This document shows, in pieces, positions 56,179-64,000 of a stretch of DNA of 64,000 nt (position 1 is its first letter; each line of letters opens with the position of its first letter). The translations under genes were made by a program, and so were the position numbers. A model generated the notes under the pieces. It searched no databases. It was not told where the DNA came from and saw only the letters and a list, made by a program, of their open reading frames with translations. Location: NCBI GenBank assembly GCA_020632635.1, contig JACKFE010000003.1:248001-312000 (forward strand), written 5' to 3'. This DNA comes from Nitrospiraceae bacterium. Lineage in GTDB: Bacteria; Nitrospirota; Nitrospiria; Nitrospirales; UBA8639.

Positions 56179-57141
56179 TTATACGTAATCCTGACCTGGT
56201 TCCATGTGTTGTTGAATAAGCAGTCCGACAGTAGAGGCCACCCTTAAGGCTTCAACCCCCTCTTCTCCGGTTACCCCAGATACCATCTCATTTTTTTTGA
56301 TCGTCTGAACAAAACAGGTCAATTCCCGCGTGAGGGCGTCCCCATCCTTAGCTTTCACCAGTTGGGACTGGACATCTGCTCCACCACCCTGGACTTTTTT
56401 CCTTGTCGTAACCGTTGCCTCCTTACTCCCAAAATCAACGGAAATATATCGCTCAGGCTGAAAAATTCGTATTTTACGCAACCGACCGGTTGAAATCCGG
56501 CTGGCCGTCAACGTGGCGACACAGCCTTCTTCAAATACCATCCGCACATTGGCCACATCTGGAAAATCCGTGAGGACCGGTAATCCCCTTGCATCGATTT
56601 CTTGAATGCGGCCTAAACCCAGTGACAGTAACAGATCCAAATCGTGAATCATCAAATCCCGAACCACATCGACATCAGTTCCTCGGGGCTGAAAGGGGCT
56701 TAACCGATGACATTCAATAAATCCAGGGCGATGAATCAACGGCCTGACGACTTCAACGATGGGATTAAATCGTTCCACATGCCCGACATGAAGAACTTTC
56801 CCCATGGACTTAGCCAGTTCAACCAACTCTTCCCCCTCGGACACATGGGTCGTTATGGGCTTCTCCACAAGGACATGACACCCCTGGCGTAGACAAGTAG
56901 AAACCACTTCAAAATGCGAGGAAGTTGGCACTGCCACGCTGACGGCATCCACCAAGGATAACAACGCCTTCGAAGTGGGAAAATAAGGCACTCCCCGTTC
57001 TTCGGCGATTTTTCTCCCACGTTCCGCGTCCTGATCACAGACACCAACCAGTCGCACTCCGTCCATGTTTGCATAAATACGGGCATGGTGCTGCCCAAGA
57101 TGACCAACGCCAATGACGCCAATTCGAATTGAAGATTTCAT
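56179..57141 (-). CDS. Gfo/Idh/MocA oxidoreductase in the lpx cluster (GnnA-like candidate)
   Basis: NAD(P)-dependent sugar oxidoreductase. 320 residues from the ATG at 57141; the frame is open to 57276 but that part is not homologous. Rossmann motif IGVIGVGHLGQHHARIYA, then HVLVEKPIT with the catalytic Lys (EKP), GHVERFNP and DLMIHDLDLLLSL. In Acidithiobacillus and Leptospira a protein of this family, GnnA, oxidises UDP-GlcNAc for 3-amino lipid A and is coded near lpxA; its aminotransferase partner GnnB is not seen here. The exact substrate is unknown. Confidence 0.88.
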   Translation of the reverse strand: MKSSIRIGVIGVGHLGQHHARIYANMDGVRLVGVCDQDAERGRKIAEERGVPYFPTSKALLSLVDAVSVAVPTSSHFEVVSTCLRQGCHVLVEKPITTHVSEGEELVELAKSMGKVLHVGHVERFNPIVEVVRPLIHRPGFIECHRLSPFQPRGTDVDVVRDLMIHDLDLLLSLGLGRIQEIDARGLPVLTDFPDVANVRMVFEEGCVATLTASRISTGRLRKIRIFQPERYISVDFGSKEATVTTRKKVQGGGADVQSQLVKAKDGDALTRELTCFVQTIKKNEMVSGVTGEEGVEALRVASTVGLLIQQHMEPGQDYV

Positions 57142-57205
57142 GATGAGGGGAAGAGAACAGCGCCCTGTGTATGGGCTCGTAGATGTACAGCGGACCAAGA
57201 GCGGA

Positions 57206-58069
57206 TCACGGCCCGTCACTTTCAGATGGCTGACTCGAATTGCATGAAGCCTGAGAGGAAAGACCGACGACGGCAATAGAATGACGACACGCGAGATCTA
57301 GCAATTCCGCTTGATCCAACAGAACGGTTCGGCCCGCTTCCACTGCGAGAACCGTCGCCTTCGCTGTGGCCATATGTTCGATCGTACGAGGTCCGACAGC
57401 CGGCAAATCAAACCGGAGATCTTGATGCGGTTTCGTACGCTTCACCACCACCGATCCTTTTCCTGCCAATGTTCCTGCCCTCAGGATGGTCTGATCAGTC
57501 CCTTCCACGGCTTCCACCGCCACCACGACTCGATCCTTTATCACCACACATTGGCCGATATCCAAGGAGCCAATCCTTTCAAGAATCTCCCACCCATAGC
57601 GTAGATCTTCTTCCTCTTTTTTGGAAGGGGAACGGCGGGATAGAACACCAACATCCGCAAGGACCCCTTGTAGCCCAAAGGTCGAATCGCAAATCGAAAT
57701 CCCTTCTTTTTCCAATTCGCCTGCAATGGCGCGAAGAATGGCATCATCTTTCCAATGTTTCAGCCGACTGAGAATGGAGAGGGCTCGAAGATCAGGCCTC
57801 AATGTTGTGAAGACGTGCGTCTTTTTGACACCTCCCAACATCACTGCTTGACGAACGCCATCCTGCTGAAATGCCCGAAGAGCTTTGGTAAACTGCCCGA
57901 CTTTGAGCCAATGAATCCGGTCGACATGCGACTCCAACTCCGGAAGGGTTTCTCCCACATGAGCGATGGCCGAAACCCAATATCCCAACTGCTTTACATT
58001 ATCAGCAAAAATAATCGGAAATCGCCCATTTCCGGCAATGATCCCAATCCGTGCTCCAACCTCACCCAT
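57206..58069 (-). CDS. lpxI: UDP-2,3-diacylglucosamine pyrophosphatase LpxI
   Basis: Makes lipid X from UDP-2,3-diacylglucosamine; replaces LpxH in many bacteria. 287 residues: N-terminal IGIIAGNGRFPIIFADNVK, central VMLGGVKKTHVF, and C-terminal RFDLPAVGPRTIEHM with the conserved Asp and Thr. Lies between lpxA (28-nt gap) and the oxidoreductase (64 nt), the usual LpxI setting. Confidence 0.94.
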   Translation of the reverse strand: MGEVGARIGIIAGNGRFPIIFADNVKQLGYWVSAIAHVGETLPELESHVDRIHWLKVGQFTKALRAFQQDGVRQAVMLGGVKKTHVFTTLRPDLRALSILSRLKHWKDDAILRAIAGELEKEGISICDSTFGLQGVLADVGVLSRRSPSKKEEEDLRYGWEILERIGSLDIGQCVVIKDRVVVAVEAVEGTDQTILRAGTLAGKGSVVVKRTKPHQDLRFDLPAVGPRTIEHMATAKATVLAVEAGRTVLLDQAELLDLACRHSIAVVGLSSQASCNSSQPSESDGP

Positions 58070-58097
58070 GGCGGTTTTCCCAAACGGCCATTCTCAC

Positions 58098-58907
58098 CTA
58101 TTCCTCCTCCTCATCAAGATCACGACTCGAAACTTGGCAAATTCCCCTCCGTGTGCTTTCCAAAAATGTGAGAAAAGCCAGGACATCCGTGCTATCTCCA
58201 AATTCAGATCTGGCCAGTTTGATAGCTTCTTGGAGTCGATGTCCTTGCCGAAAAACCAGGTCATAGGCATCTTTCAACTGAGCAATACGATCGGCGGAAA
58301 ATCCATGACGACGGAGTGCGAGGGTATTCAATCCAAACATTTGCGCCCGATACCCGCCCGCCGCTCGCACAAAAGGAGGCACATCACGGCCTAGTGCGGA
58401 ACACCCACCTACCATCGCATATTCCCCAACCCTGACATATTGATGAAGACCAGCCAGTCCCCCGATCACGGCATAATTTCCAATCGTGATATGTCCAGCC
58501 AAATTGGCGGCGTTTGCCATGACGATATGACTGCCTAAATCACAATCATGCGCCACATGGGTATAGGCCATAAGAAAATTATGGTGTCCAATACGGGTGA
58601 CTCCGCCTCCAAAGACCGTGGCCCGGTTGATGGTGACATTTTCGCGAAAAATATTGTGGTCTCCGATAATGACCTGAGTCGGCTCATCTTTGTATTGCAA
58701 ATGTTGGGGGGGGGTTCCGATGGAGCTAAAAGGAAAAATTCGACACCGTCTCCCGATTTCCGTATGGCCCTCCACATGCACATGAGCCACCAACTCCGTC
58801 TGGGCACCTATTTTGACGTGCTCGCCAATCACACAATAAGGACCGATAATGACATCCTCACCGAGTTCGGCTTTGGGATGAATAACGGCCGTGGAATGAA
58901 GATTCAT
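58098..58907 (-). CDS. lpxA: UDP-N-acetylglucosamine acyltransferase
   Basis: First enzyme of lipid A synthesis; trimeric left-handed beta-helix. 269 residues. Hexapeptide repeats throughout (IHPKAELGEDVIIGPYCVIG), the catalytic His in THVAHDCDLGSHIVMANA, and the C-terminal helical part. Start ATG 58907 with GAGG at 5-6 nt. If the neighbouring oxidoreductase is a GnnA, the acceptor could be UDP-GlcNAc3N instead of UDP-GlcNAc. Confidence 0.97.
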   Translation of the reverse strand: MNLHSTAVIHPKAELGEDVIIGPYCVIGEHVKIGAQTELVAHVHVEGHTEIGRRCRIFPFSSIGTPPQHLQYKDEPTQVIIGDHNIFRENVTINRATVFGGGVTRIGHHNFLMAYTHVAHDCDLGSHIVMANAANLAGHITIGNYAVIGGLAGLHQYVRVGEYAMVGGCSALGRDVPPFVRAAGGYRAQMFGLNTLALRRHGFSADRIAQLKDAYDLVFRQGHRLQEAIKLARSEFGDSTDVLAFLTFLESTRRGICQVSSRDLDEEEE

Positions 58908-58933
58908 AGATTCCTCGCAAGGAGATTGAACAC

Positions 58934-59401
58934 TTACTCAGCAGAAAGCTCTTCCCGCACCATAGCCGTCATTTCGGCCTCACAAACCATTCCCGAATCA
59001 ACTAAAATCTTCCCACCCATCTTCCAGAACGGTTCCTTGCGCCTCAACACTTCTACCTCAACCCGCAGTTGATCACCAGGAACCACTGGTCGTCGAAATT
59101 TGGCTTTCTCCACGCCCGTTAAAAACACCGTCGGGCGACCTTTCCCCTGGGCCGATTTTCTGGCCAAAATTCCTCCAACCTGAGCCATCACCTCCAGAAG
59201 CAGAACACCGGGCATGATAGGTTGACCAGGGAAATGACCTTGAAAAAATGGTTCATTCACGGTGACATTTTTCAACCCCACCACCCTGGTATTAGCTTCC
59301 CATTCAAGAATACGATCCACGAGTAAAAAGGGATATCGGTGGGGAAGCAGGGCTTGAATTTGGACCACGTCCATCTGCGGGTCGGATTGCATGTCGGTCA
59401 T
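58934..59401 (-). CDS. fabZ: 3-hydroxyacyl-ACP dehydratase FabZ
   Basis: Dehydrates 3-hydroxyacyl-ACP in fatty acid elongation and competes with LpxA for the same acyl-ACP. 155 residues, hot-dog fold: LPHRYPFLLVDRIL, the catalytic FFQGHFPGQPIMPGVLLLEV with His and Glu, and GVEKAKFRRPVVPGDQL. AGGAGGG lies about 9 nt before the ATG at 59401. lpxD, which usually sits just upstream, is absent here. Confidence 0.97.
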   Translation of the reverse strand: MTDMQSDPQMDVVQIQALLPHRYPFLLVDRILEWEANTRVVGLKNVTVNEPFFQGHFPGQPIMPGVLLLEVMAQVGGILARKSAQGKGRPTVFLTGVEKAKFRRPVVPGDQLRVEVEVLRRKEPFWKMGGKILVDSGMVCEAEMTAMVREELSAE

Positions 59402-59473
59402 TGTCGATTACCCTCCTTGAATTGTATAACCCCCAACCTTCTGTCCTAAGGATTGCCAAACCAGTCATTGACG

Positions 59474-60091
59474 TCATGGTACGGTTTTAGGCAAGTCCGT
59501 CACTTTTCCTAATGACTCGATAACGTCATTGGAAATATCCAATGACGGTTGATAAAACAAGGTTCCCGATCCGGCCCCTTGCTCCAATACCAGAGACAAA
59601 TTTCTCGATTCGGCAATTCGCTCTACCACCTTTTGAACTTGTCGCCGAAACTCATTTTGGAGTTCACGCTGTTTTTCCTGTACTTCCCGATTTAAATCCG
59701 TGATTTTTTGCTGATAGGCGGCCATTTTCTGTCGAAATTGTTCTTCCTTGCGGTCACGAGCTGATTGGGTCAACACCGAGCTTTGGGCGATCAGTTCATT
59801 TTCCAATTTCCGTAATTCTTTTTGCTCCAATTCAACAACAGCCTGACGATCTTTCATAAAGGCATTCAAGGTCTCCGACAACCGCTGTCCCTGAATGGTT
59901 TCCTGCAGCACCCTTTGGGGATCCACCATTCCGACAGGCATCTCCATCCCGCCCTGGATCGTGTTGGCCGAGCATCCGGTGACCCCCAGCAACATCAGGC
60001 CAAGAAAGGATTTCCGTAACTCCGTTTTCCAATTTAGGGTAAACGACCAGAAAGGTTTCAATGGACACAGAGAAAGGAAAAAACAAATCAT
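59474..60091 (-). CDS. OmpH/Skp-family periplasmic chaperone-like lipoprotein
   Basis: Periplasmic chaperone for outer-membrane proteins, between bamA and fabZ as usual. Helical, Gln/Glu/Arg-rich coiled arms at about residues 65-155 (REVQEKQRELQNEFRRQVQK), then LVLEQGAGSGTLFYQPSLDI. It has a lipobox (LLGVTGC) instead of a plain Skp signal. Start unclear: the ATG at 60091 has AAGGAA at 9 nt but makes the signal about 40 residues long; an upstream TTG at 60145 overlaps the bamA stop. Confidence 0.85.
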   Translation of the reverse strand: MICFFLSLCPLKPFWSFTLNWKTELRKSFLGLMLLGVTGCSANTIQGGMEMPVGMVDPQRVLQETIQGQRLSETLNAFMKDRQAVVELEQKELRKLENELIAQSSVLTQSARDRKEEQFRQKMAAYQQKITDLNREVQEKQRELQNEFRRQVQKVVERIAESRNLSLVLEQGAGSGTLFYQPSLDISNDVIESLGKVTDLPKTVP

Positions 60092-60141
60092 GGGGATAAT
60101 TTCCTTCGTAGACACGAACAAGAGAGATTGCCGAGCACCCG

Positions 60142-62406
60142 TCAAAAGACTGATCCAACCGAAAATTCAAAAACCGAACTTTTCTCCCCATGTTGCCTAT
60201 TCAGATTAAACCCATAGGCAGCACGTAAGGGCCCAAAGGGAGAAATCCATCGCACCTCCACGCCGGCAGCTTTGCGTAGGTCAAGATTAAACTTATCCTC
60301 TTTGGCGAACCCTTTTCCGTAATCGAAAAAAAGTACCCCATTCAATTTGGCGTCAGGCAAAACCGGAAAGATCAAATCATTATTGATAATTAACTGCTTA
60401 TTAGCGCCTTCAGCAGTATTTCGACTGGTTACCGGTCCGGCACGACCAAACTTAAACCCACGGACCGTATTAATACCGCCCACAAAGAAAAATTCTGGAA
60501 CCGGCAGGCTATCACCGTTATAGCCATCTCCATACCCGATACGGCCACGGATAGCATGCCGAAAATCCCAAAAAGGCAAGGGCGTATACTTCAATGCGTC
60601 AAAAGACACCGTATAAAAATCGTTCGTCCCACCAAGCATCTCAGTCCCAAAACTGGTGCGAACCCCAATACGGGTGCCACGACGAGGGTCAAGATAGAAG
60701 TCTCGAGAATCCCGAAAGAGGCTGGCTCGAAACCCTGTGGTGGTTTGCGTTCCTTCTTGACGGCGAATAATATCCGGCGCATCAGATGATACTTTCGCAA
60801 TCTTGATATGCTCGGCGACCAGTGAAAAAGACCCGCTGATATATTCAGAAAACCAGCGGCCAAAAGTCAGATTAGCCCCGGTTTTGGTTTCCAAATAGGT
60901 GAGAAAATTTGTACGGGTTCGGAACCCATCGGCTTGCCCGGAGGTGAGGGTATCAAACATAGCGGGGTTTCGAAAAGTCAGAATACCCAACGTTCGTCGT
61001 CCTCCAACCTGCCCCCGAATTCTCGCCAGATAGCCTCGCCCAAACAGGTTTCCTTCCGTAATATCCGCGATAGCCGTAAATTGATCAAGCGTACTAAAGC
61101 CTCCACCAATACTAAATGCGCCGGTAGGCTTTTCCTTGACCTTCACGTTTAAATCAACTTCTCCTGGGGCAATCTGCTCCGGCAAAATTTCCACCGTTTC
61201 AAAAAAATTGAGATTATTTAACCGTTCAAAACTACGCTTAATCGCCGGAGAATCAATCATATCCCGTTCATTGACGCGAAGCTCCCGCCGAATAACATTA
61301 TCTCGAGTCTTATTATTGCCGGTGATGCGAATATCACGAATACGCACCATTTCCCCTTCCTCAATAGAAAAACGAATGCGGGTGGTTCGGGTGCCAGGAT
61401 CGGGTTCAATGGACGGATTGGCTTCCGCAAAGGCATATCCACGACTGCCATACAGTTCCGTCAATCGCGTGACTTCATCGCGAACTTTAGCGCGTTGAAA
61501 AACTTCCCCGGCGTTAATATCCAACTTGTCGCGCAACTCCTGCTCGGTAAAAACAGTTTGACCAGAGTAGGAGATCTCACTCACAATATAGGGTTCTCCT
61601 TCCACAATCGGGAAAACCAAGGAAAACCATTCCTTGGTTTCATCCAGATCAATTCGGGGTGTTCCGACCTGAACATCTAAGTAACCTTTATTGAGATAGA
61701 CTTCCTTGATTCGCTCAACATCATTCGGCAATTCATCCCGATGGAGAATACCGGCGTCTGAAAATATGGACCAGGGCCAAGACCACTCGCGATTGGCCAT
61801 ATTTCCCGTAAGGTCATTTTTCTTGATAACATGACGCCCCTCAAATTCCACAGTTCGAATATGGGCTTGTTTGCCCTCCTCAATATAAAAAGTCACACGA
61901 CTTTGGTTGTTGTCAATCATATCGATAATGGGAACAATTTGGGCATGAAAGTACCCCTTTTCCTGGTACAACACCCGAAACTTTTCGACTGTGGATTTCA
62001 CCTGTTCTTTATCCAAAAAGACCTGACTCCGAATGGTGTTTTTTTCATTCAACTTGTCGTCTGAGATCTCATCGTTCCCATCAAAGACCACTTCCACGGT
62101 AAAGGGTTTTTCGGTGACATGAAATATGACCCCCACACCACCTTCACGTGGCTCTGTCGTCACTTGCACGTCTTCAAAAAATCCAAGGCTGTAGACCTGC
62201 TGAATTTCTTTTCGAATCTCTTCCTTTCGCAAGGGGTCTCCAATGTGTATCGTCAATTTCCCCAGGATGGCCTGCGGTTCAATATGGTGAGCCCCTTGTA
62301 CTTCTATGGCACGAATCAAGGAAGCCTCTCCCTGGGCCCGTACCACCTCGAAAGGAAGACATGCCATAATCATAATTCCCAAAATGGCCAAGAAAGTGCG
62401 CGGCAC
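60142..62406 (-). CDS. bamA: outer membrane protein assembly factor BamA
   Basis: Central pore protein that inserts beta-barrels into the outer membrane. About 754 residues from the GTG at 62406: signal TFLAILGIMIMACLP ending near VRA, five POTRA domains (to about residue 400, e.g. DPLRKEEIRKEIQQVYSLGF), and a 16-strand barrel with the VRGF motif (GGINTVRGFKFGRAGP) and a final aromatic residue (FEFSVGSVF). No ATG suits the signal; the frame is open to a TTG at 62514. Divergent from lon and first of the long envelope run. Confidence 0.95.
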   Translation of the reverse strand: MPRTFLAILGIMIMACLPFEVVRAQGEASLIRAIEVQGAHHIEPQAILGKLTIHIGDPLRKEEIRKEIQQVYSLGFFEDVQVTTEPREGGVGVIFHVTEKPFTVEVVFDGNDEISDDKLNEKNTIRSQVFLDKEQVKSTVEKFRVLYQEKGYFHAQIVPIIDMIDNNQSRVTFYIEEGKQAHIRTVEFEGRHVIKKNDLTGNMANREWSWPWSIFSDAGILHRDELPNDVERIKEVYLNKGYLDVQVGTPRIDLDETKEWFSLVFPIVEGEPYIVSEISYSGQTVFTEQELRDKLDINAGEVFQRAKVRDEVTRLTELYGSRGYAFAEANPSIEPDPGTRTTRIRFSIEEGEMVRIRDIRITGNNKTRDNVIRRELRVNERDMIDSPAIKRSFERLNNLNFFETVEILPEQIAPGEVDLNVKVKEKPTGAFSIGGGFSTLDQFTAIADITEGNLFGRGYLARIRGQVGGRRTLGILTFRNPAMFDTLTSGQADGFRTRTNFLTYLETKTGANLTFGRWFSEYISGSFSLVAEHIKIAKVSSDAPDIIRRQEGTQTTTGFRASLFRDSRDFYLDPRRGTRIGVRTSFGTEMLGGTNDFYTVSFDALKYTPLPFWDFRHAIRGRIGYGDGYNGDSLPVPEFFFVGGINTVRGFKFGRAGPVTSRNTAEGANKQLIINNDLIFPVLPDAKLNGVLFFDYGKGFAKEDKFNLDLRKAAGVEVRWISPFGPLRAAYGFNLNRQHGEKSSVFEFSVGSVF

Positions 62407-62879
62407 ACGACATGCGCCAAAAACCTTGTGGAATAGAAGCGGGAAAAGACAAGAAACAGGATTGACGTAATAGCCTAATCCCCTAAACGAACTAACAAGA
62501 GACAGAAGGTACAACGGAAATGTTCCAAGAAGAATTCGGAGGCCGGATTTTCAACGAGGCTGAGATGCCGATACATCAATCGCCTCCCCCATTCAAAAAA
62601 ATAAGAACTGCAGAGGCAAACTAACATGTCATCCGCTTGCCACACATATTCCTATTCTGAAGGTGTCAAATTATATTCATTGCCCCCTTTCCTGTAAAGC
62701 AAAGAATCATCAAGCCAAGTCGTGACGATTTAAGCATGAAGCTTGACAACATTTTTCACCTTCTCCTAGTATCGGCAACAGGCCAGAGGGCACAGAACCC
62801 ATCGATGGCCTTCTTGGCAATTTCTTCATTTCCTGTTTCCCAGACCTGCCTGTCCTTGAATGGAGAGTGCGAATAACTC
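62407..62879. other. divergent intergenic region bamA/lon
   Basis: About 470 nt (less if bamA starts at 62514). Holds the candidate lon promoter at 62743-62772 and presumably that of bamA on the other strand. No further gene was seen. Confidence 0.5.
62743..62772 (+). promoter_or_regulatory. candidate sigma70 promoter of lon
   Basis: TTGACA at 62743-62748 is a perfect -35; TAGTAT at 62767-62772 is a 4-of-6 -10 with an 18-nt spacer. The leader would be about 100 nt. No clear heat-shock sigma consensus or CIRCE element was seen. Confidence 0.4.
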
Positions 62880-64000
62880 ATGAATGATGACTTCCAAAAC
62901 GAGTCCCCGAATCCGCCGCTGGAAACAATCCCTGAGGAGCTTCCCCTTCTTCCGGTCCGAGATATTGTCGTCTTCCCTTATATGGTTCTGCCGTTATTTG
63001 TCGGCCGTGAACTCTCCATTAAAGCCATTGAAACCGCCCTGGCCTCCGACCGATTGATCTTTCTGGCTACTCAAAAAGATCATGAGACTGAAACGCCAAA
63101 TGCCGATGATCTGCATCGAGTCGGGACCATCGGCATCATAATGCGAATGCTGAAACTTCCTGATGAACGAATTAAAATCCTGGTTCAAGGTCTCACCAAG
63201 GCTCAAATTGAGGCTTTCAGCCAGTCCCAGCCGCACTTTATGGTTCGCCTCAAAAAACTCCCTGAACCCGCAAAAACCGTCCACTCACTAGAGACTGAGG
63301 CTCTCGTTCGCTCCACAAGAGAGGCTCTGGAAAAATTGGTGGGATTGGGCAAAGTCCTTATGCCTGATGTCCTCACGGTAGTGGAAAATCTCGATGAGCC
63401 TGGACGATTAGCCGATATCATTGCATCCAACCTCGGACTTAAAGTCGATCTCACGCAGGAAATCCTAGAACTCGAAAATCCGATTGAGCGCTTGAAACGA
63501 GTCAATGACCTTCTAGCCAAGGAACAAGATCTTCTATCCATGCAGCAAAAGATCCAGGCTGAGGCTAAAGGGGAAATGGACAAAACTCAACGAGAGTACT
63601 TCCTTCGAGAACAATTAAAGGCTATTCAAAAAGAATTAGGCGAATTAGATGATCGAGCGGAAGAGGTTACCGAATTCAAGCGCCGGATTCAGGAAGCCCA
63701 CATGCCGGAGAAGGTCTTGAAAGAAGCTGAAAAACAGCTGAAGCGGCTTGAAAAAATGCACCCTGACACTGCCGAAGCCGGAACGGTCCGCACCTATATG
63801 GAATGGTTAGTCGATTTACCATGGGGGAAAAAGTCTGAAGACCACTTGGATATTCCCCAAGCCTCCCGGGTTCTGAATGAAGACCATTACGACCTTGAGC
63901 GCGTAAAAGAACGAATCTTGGAGTATTTGGCTGTTCGAAAACTGAAGAAGAAAATGAAGGGACCGATTCTCTGCTTTGTCGGACCTCCCGGTGTTGGAAA
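62880..64000 (+). CDS. lon: ATP-dependent protease Lon, 3' end cut by window edge
   Basis: Cytoplasmic AAA+ serine protease that removes damaged and regulatory proteins. 373 codons are present: LON substrate-binding domain (ELPLLPVRDIVVFPYMVLPL at about residue 23), helical linker with QREYFLREQLKAIQKELGE, EWLVDLPWGKKSED, and the window ends within the Walker A motif CFVGPPGVGK. The protease domain (Ser/Lys dyad) is outside. ATG at 62880. Confidence 0.97.
   Translation, partial: MNDDFQNESPNPPLETIPEELPLLPVRDIVVFPYMVLPLFVGRELSIKAIETALASDRLIFLATQKDHETETPNADDLHRVGTIGIIMRMLKLPDERIKILVQGLTKAQIEAFSQSQPHFMVRLKKLPEPAKTVHSLETEALVRSTREALEKLVGLGKVLMPDVLTVVENLDEPGRLADIIASNLGLKVDLTQEILELENPIERLKRVNDLLAKEQDLLSMQQKIQAEAKGEMDKTQREYFLREQLKAIQKELGELDDRAEEVTEFKRRIQEAHMPEKVLKEAEKQLKRLEKMHPDTAEAGTVRTYMEWLVDLPWGKKSEDHLDIPQASRVLNEDHYDLERVKERILEYLAVRKLKKKMKGPILCFVGPPGVG

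Noticed and set aside
1..64000. CRISPR array, prophage, insertion sequence, rRNA or riboswitch
   Set aside because: No regular spaced repeats, integrase, transposase, phage structural gene, rRNA or known riboswitch core was seen on reading both strands.

Overview
This 64 kb window carries ordinary, mostly tightly packed chromosomal genes of a Gram-negative, diderm bacterium. It has a complete BamA-Skp-Lpx-Msba-Waa outer-membrane and lipopolysaccharide (LPS) set. Base composition looks close to 50% G+C by eye (not computed). A Crp/Fnr regulator beside a copper nitrite reductase (NirK), a DhnA-type class I aldolase and several Nitrospirota-like small conserved proteins suggest a nitrite oxidiser of the Nitrospira group, perhaps one of the lower-GC lineages. 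That assignment is inference; no rRNA gene is present to settle it.

Layout. 1-7.4 kb: storage carbohydrate genes (glgB leaving the left edge; divergent lapA-like, glgC, treY) with two small membrane proteins coupled to treY. 7.5-14.4 kb: housekeeping singles (CDF metal exporter, PAP2 phosphatase, TatD, NYN/YacP protein, cell-wall amidase, truA, glutamate-type dehydrogenase) and a short interspersed repeat upstream of truA. 14.4-23.3 kb, minus strand: central carbon and precursor genes (class I aldolase, cysE, ispF, ispD, PIN-TRAM protein, fbp; then phosphomannomutase, mannose-1-P guanylyltransferase, kdsC). 23.3-26.7 kb: a gene-poor stretch with envelope proteins (small lipoprotein, ElyC-like, secreted protein, Pal-like lipoprotein). 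26.9-31.7 kb, plus strand: a Gld-like ABC system (ATPase, permease, GldG-like, DUF4340). 32.3-35.7 kb: Crp/Fnr regulator, nirK, cupin, DsbA-like protein and a small conserved protein. 36.3 kb: tRNA-Ser(GCU). 36.9-40.1 kb: OafA-type acyltransferase and an unrecognised 353-residue protein.

40.1-62.4 kb is almost unbroken on the minus strand, read from right to left. It begins with bamA and ompH, continues through lipid A synthesis and export (fabZ, lpxA, lpxI, a Gfo/Idh/MocA oxidoreductase, lpxB, msbA, a DUF374 acyltransferase, waaA, lpxK), and ends in inner-core heptose addition (waaF, gmhB, waaC) and further glycosyltransferases. kdsC, manC and the mutase at 19.8-23.3 kb would feed the same pathway with Kdo and GDP-mannose. 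lon starts divergently from bamA and leaves the right edge inside its Walker A motif.

I found no CRISPR array, prophage, intact insertion sequence or clear defence system, and nothing I can defend as a wholly new system. The observations most worth checking are: a -1 frameshift at a run of nine A residues in the acyltransferase gene between msbA and waaA; an FNR-type operator placed at about -41.5 before nirK; the lack of lpxD at its usual place; a lone GnnA-like oxidoreductase in the lpx cluster; and an unrecognised 353-residue protein beside the LPS genes.
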